From assembly GCF_027912495.1 (NCBI RefSeq), contig NZ_CP115463.1, positions 1,201,501 to 1,265,500 on the forward strand: a stretch of 64,000 bases of DNA. Direction: 5' to 3'. Position numbers and translations under genes: made by a program. The DNA is from Caulobacter sp. NIBR1757 (GTDB lineage Bacteria > Pseudomonadota > Alphaproteobacteria > Caulobacterales > Caulobacteraceae). Shown piece after piece: positions 62,461 to 64,000 of the stretch. Below the pieces are notes generated by a model, which worked only from the letters and a program-made list of their open reading frames with translations, had not been told where the DNA came from and did no database searches. How positions within the stretch are numbered: the stretch's first letter is position 1; each line of letters begins with the position of its first letter.

Positions 62461-63977
62461 CTGTCGTCATCGACCGGACCCGTCACCCCCACGACACCGG
62501 CGCATCAGAACGCGCCGGGGGTCCGGTCTCAGCCGCCGCCCATGCCCGCAAGCAAGCGGGCAAGGGTGGCGGCGACCTCTACGCTCCGCGGACCCAGATC
62601 TATCCCAAGCGCGTCAATGGCCGCTGGCGGATGATCAAATGGGGGCTGATGGGGGTGTTGCTGGCCGTCTACTACATCACGCCCTGGATCCGCTGGCACC
62701 GGCCCGGCGCCCTGCCGGACCAGGCGGTGCTGGTCGATTTCGACGGTGGCCGCTTCTACTTCTTCTGGATTCAGCTGTGGCCGCAGGAGGTCTATTTCAT
62801 CACCGGCCTGCTGGTGATGGCGGCCCTGGCGCTGTTCCTGACCACCTCGCTGTTCGGCCGGCTGTGGTGCGGTTATGCCTGTCCCCAGACGGTATGGACC
62901 GACCTCTTCATGATGGTCGAGCGCCGGTTCGAGGGTGATCGCAATGCCCGCATGAAGCTCGACGCCGCGCCCTGGTCCTTCGACAAGGCCTGGCGAAAGA
63001 TCGGCAAGCACGCGGTCTGGCTGGGCATCGCGTTCGGCACCGGCGGGGCCTGGATCTTCTATTTCCATGACGCCCCGACCCTGATCCGCGGCTTCTGGGT
63101 CGGCCAGGGGGCGGTCACCGCCTATGTCTCCTGCGCCCTGATGACCGCCGCGACCTATGTCATGGCGGGCACGATGCGCGAGCAGGTCTGCACCTACATG
63201 TGCCCCTGGCCGCGCATCCAGGGCGCCATGCTCGACAAGCAGTCGCTGCAGGTCACCTATCGTTACGACCGGGGCGAACCGCGCGGACCGCACAAGAAGG
63301 GTCAGACCTGGGAAGGTCGCGGCGACTGCATCGACTGCAAGGCCTGCGTCGTCGTCTGCCCGATGGGCATCGACATCCGCGACGGGGCCCAGCTGGAGTG
63401 CATCAACTGCGGCCTGTGCATCGACGCCTGCAACGAGATGATGCTCAAGATCGAACGGCCCAAGGGGCTGATCGCCTACGACACCGACGCCGCCGTCCTC
63501 GATCGCTCGCAGGGTCGCAAGGCCAGCTACCCCTTCCTCCGGGCCAGGACGGTCTTCTATGCCGTGATCCTGACCGCGATTTCCGGCCTGATGATCTGGG
63601 GTCTGATGAATCGCACCGCGGTCGAGGTTCATGCGCTGCGGGATCGCAATCCCACGTTCGTGCCCCTACGCGATGGCTCCGTGCGCGATGGCTATACCCT
63701 GAAGATCGCCAACCGGGCGTTCGACGACCGCGACTTCACCGTCACGGTCAGCGGCATTCCCGGCGCCCGCGTCTGGACGCCGGGCTCGCACGGCGACGCC
63801 CCGGTGGTCGTCCATGCGCCGGCCAACGAGGTTACCGCCCTGCGCGTCTTCGTCACCGCCCCGCCGGCCGGCCTGAACGCCGCCAGCCAGCCGCTGACTT
63901 TCCGGCTGGTCGGCCCGGCGGCTTCGGCGGAGATCAAGACCGTCTTCCTTTCAGGAGCCGCCAATGCCCAGGACTGA
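62457..63977 (+). CDS. ccoG: Cytochrome cbb3 assembly iron-sulfur protein CcoG
   Basis: The 506-residue membrane protein has about five membrane helices and two [4Fe-4S] ferredoxin motifs, CIDCKACVVVCP and CINCGLCIDAC, followed by a periplasmic immunoglobulin-like C-terminal region. Cysteines in GYACPQTVWTDLFM and CTYMCPWPRIQGAM are the NapH-like pairs. CcoG (FixG/RdxA) reduces copper for delivery to the CuB site of cbb3 oxidase. ATG overlaps the ccoP stop. The stop overlaps the start of ccoH. Confidence 0.94.
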   Translation: MTVVIDRTRHPHDTGASERAGGPVSAAAHARKQAGKGGGDLYAPRTQIYPKRVNGRWRMIKWGLMGVLLAVYYITPWIRWHRPGALPDQAVLVDFDGGRFYFFWIQLWPQEVYFITGLLVMAALALFLTTSLFGRLWCGYACPQTVWTDLFMMVERRFEGDRNARMKLDAAPWSFDKAWRKIGKHAVWLGIAFGTGGAWIFYFHDAPTLIRGFWVGQGAVTAYVSCALMTAATYVMAGTMREQVCTYMCPWPRIQGAMLDKQSLQVTYRYDRGEPRGPHKKGQTWEGRGDCIDCKACVVVCPMGIDIRDGAQLECINCGLCIDACNEMMLKIERPKGLIAYDTDAAVLDRSQGRKASYPFLRARTVFYAVILTAISGLMIWGLMNRTAVEVHALRDRNPTFVPLRDGSVRDGYTLKIANRAFDDRDFTVTVSGIPGARVWTPGSHGDAPVVVHAPANEVTALRVFVTAPPAGLNAASQPLTFRLVGPAASAEIKTVFLSGAANAQD

Positions 63978-64000
63978 CGCCGTTCCCACCAAGGGCTTCC
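63964..64000 (+). CDS. ccoH: Start of ccoH (FixH), cut by the window end
   Basis: ATG 63964 begins 14 bases inside the ccoG stop region and reads MPRTDAVPTKGF up to the edge. FixH/CcoH follows ccoG in this operon type and is a small membrane protein needed for cbb3 assembly. Only 12 codons are visible, so the call rests on position and on the short match of the start. Confidence 0.6.
   Translation, partial: MPRTDAVPTKGF

Overview
The window is GC-rich, densely coded, and most likely comes from the chromosome of a Caulobacteraceae-type alphaproteobacterium. The main evidence is a CtrA cell-cycle regulator (3911-4606) that closely resembles the Caulobacter protein and has a GANTC-crowded promoter. 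Supporting evidence is a PhaA/PhaB/PhaR polyhydroxyalkanoate locus, an EipA (DUF1134) protein behind a perfect CtrA box, and a FixLJ-FixK-cbb3 oxidase region. The genus cannot be settled from the sequence alone.

Layout. 1-4950: 5' end of an ArsI/CadI-like dioxygenase with an operator-like palindrome, an M28 membrane peptidase, a TonB-domain protein, a small lipoprotein, and ctrA. 4950-10880: HMG-CoA lyase, GT39 and GT2 glycosyltransferases, a lipoprotein, a desaturase and a small conserved-looking protein. 10880-16600: an accessory patch holding a decayed duplicate of the 8966 lipoprotein, a 1226-residue STAND NTPase with nine 46-residue TPR repeats, a small membrane protein and an HTH protein. 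16600-27900: PHA genes, a DUF4908 protein, a double-HTH regulator, GloB, a methyltransferase, PII, MtnP, tandem dienelactone hydrolases and a sirtuin. 28000-35950: housekeeping genes (ychF, pth, rplY, prs) with interspersed TPR proteins and lipoproteins, then eipA. 36250-38000: a VOC protein and a complete IS110-family element. 38000-44210: pheT and pheS with two paralogous genes between them, a polysaccharide deacetylase, rplT and rpmI. 44480-50750: VOC, esterase, panD, SIMPL, acyltransferase and sterol-desaturase genes and a CAT-anticodon tRNA. 50785-64000: a low-oxygen regulon with fixJ, fixL, an ADP-forming acyl-CoA synthetase/GNAT, fixK, a quinone reductase, a host-attachment protein, an alcohol dehydrogenase and ccoNOQPGH (ccoH cut by the window end). 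FNR/FixK boxes at 57052 and 58946 link these genes.

Two things stand out. First, the IS110 element (36781-37938) has a noncoding 5' end that folds like a bridge RNA. All four guide segments can be read in it. Its target guides match the flanks of the actual insertion, which lies inside a large palindromic intergenic repeat, and its donor guides match its own ends. Second, the window carries seven such palindromic elements of about 120-190 bp with unrelated sequences but the same hairpin-in-each-arm design. Two of them supply the stop codon of a neighbouring gene. The STAND-TPR protein is the best candidate for an immune-type system.
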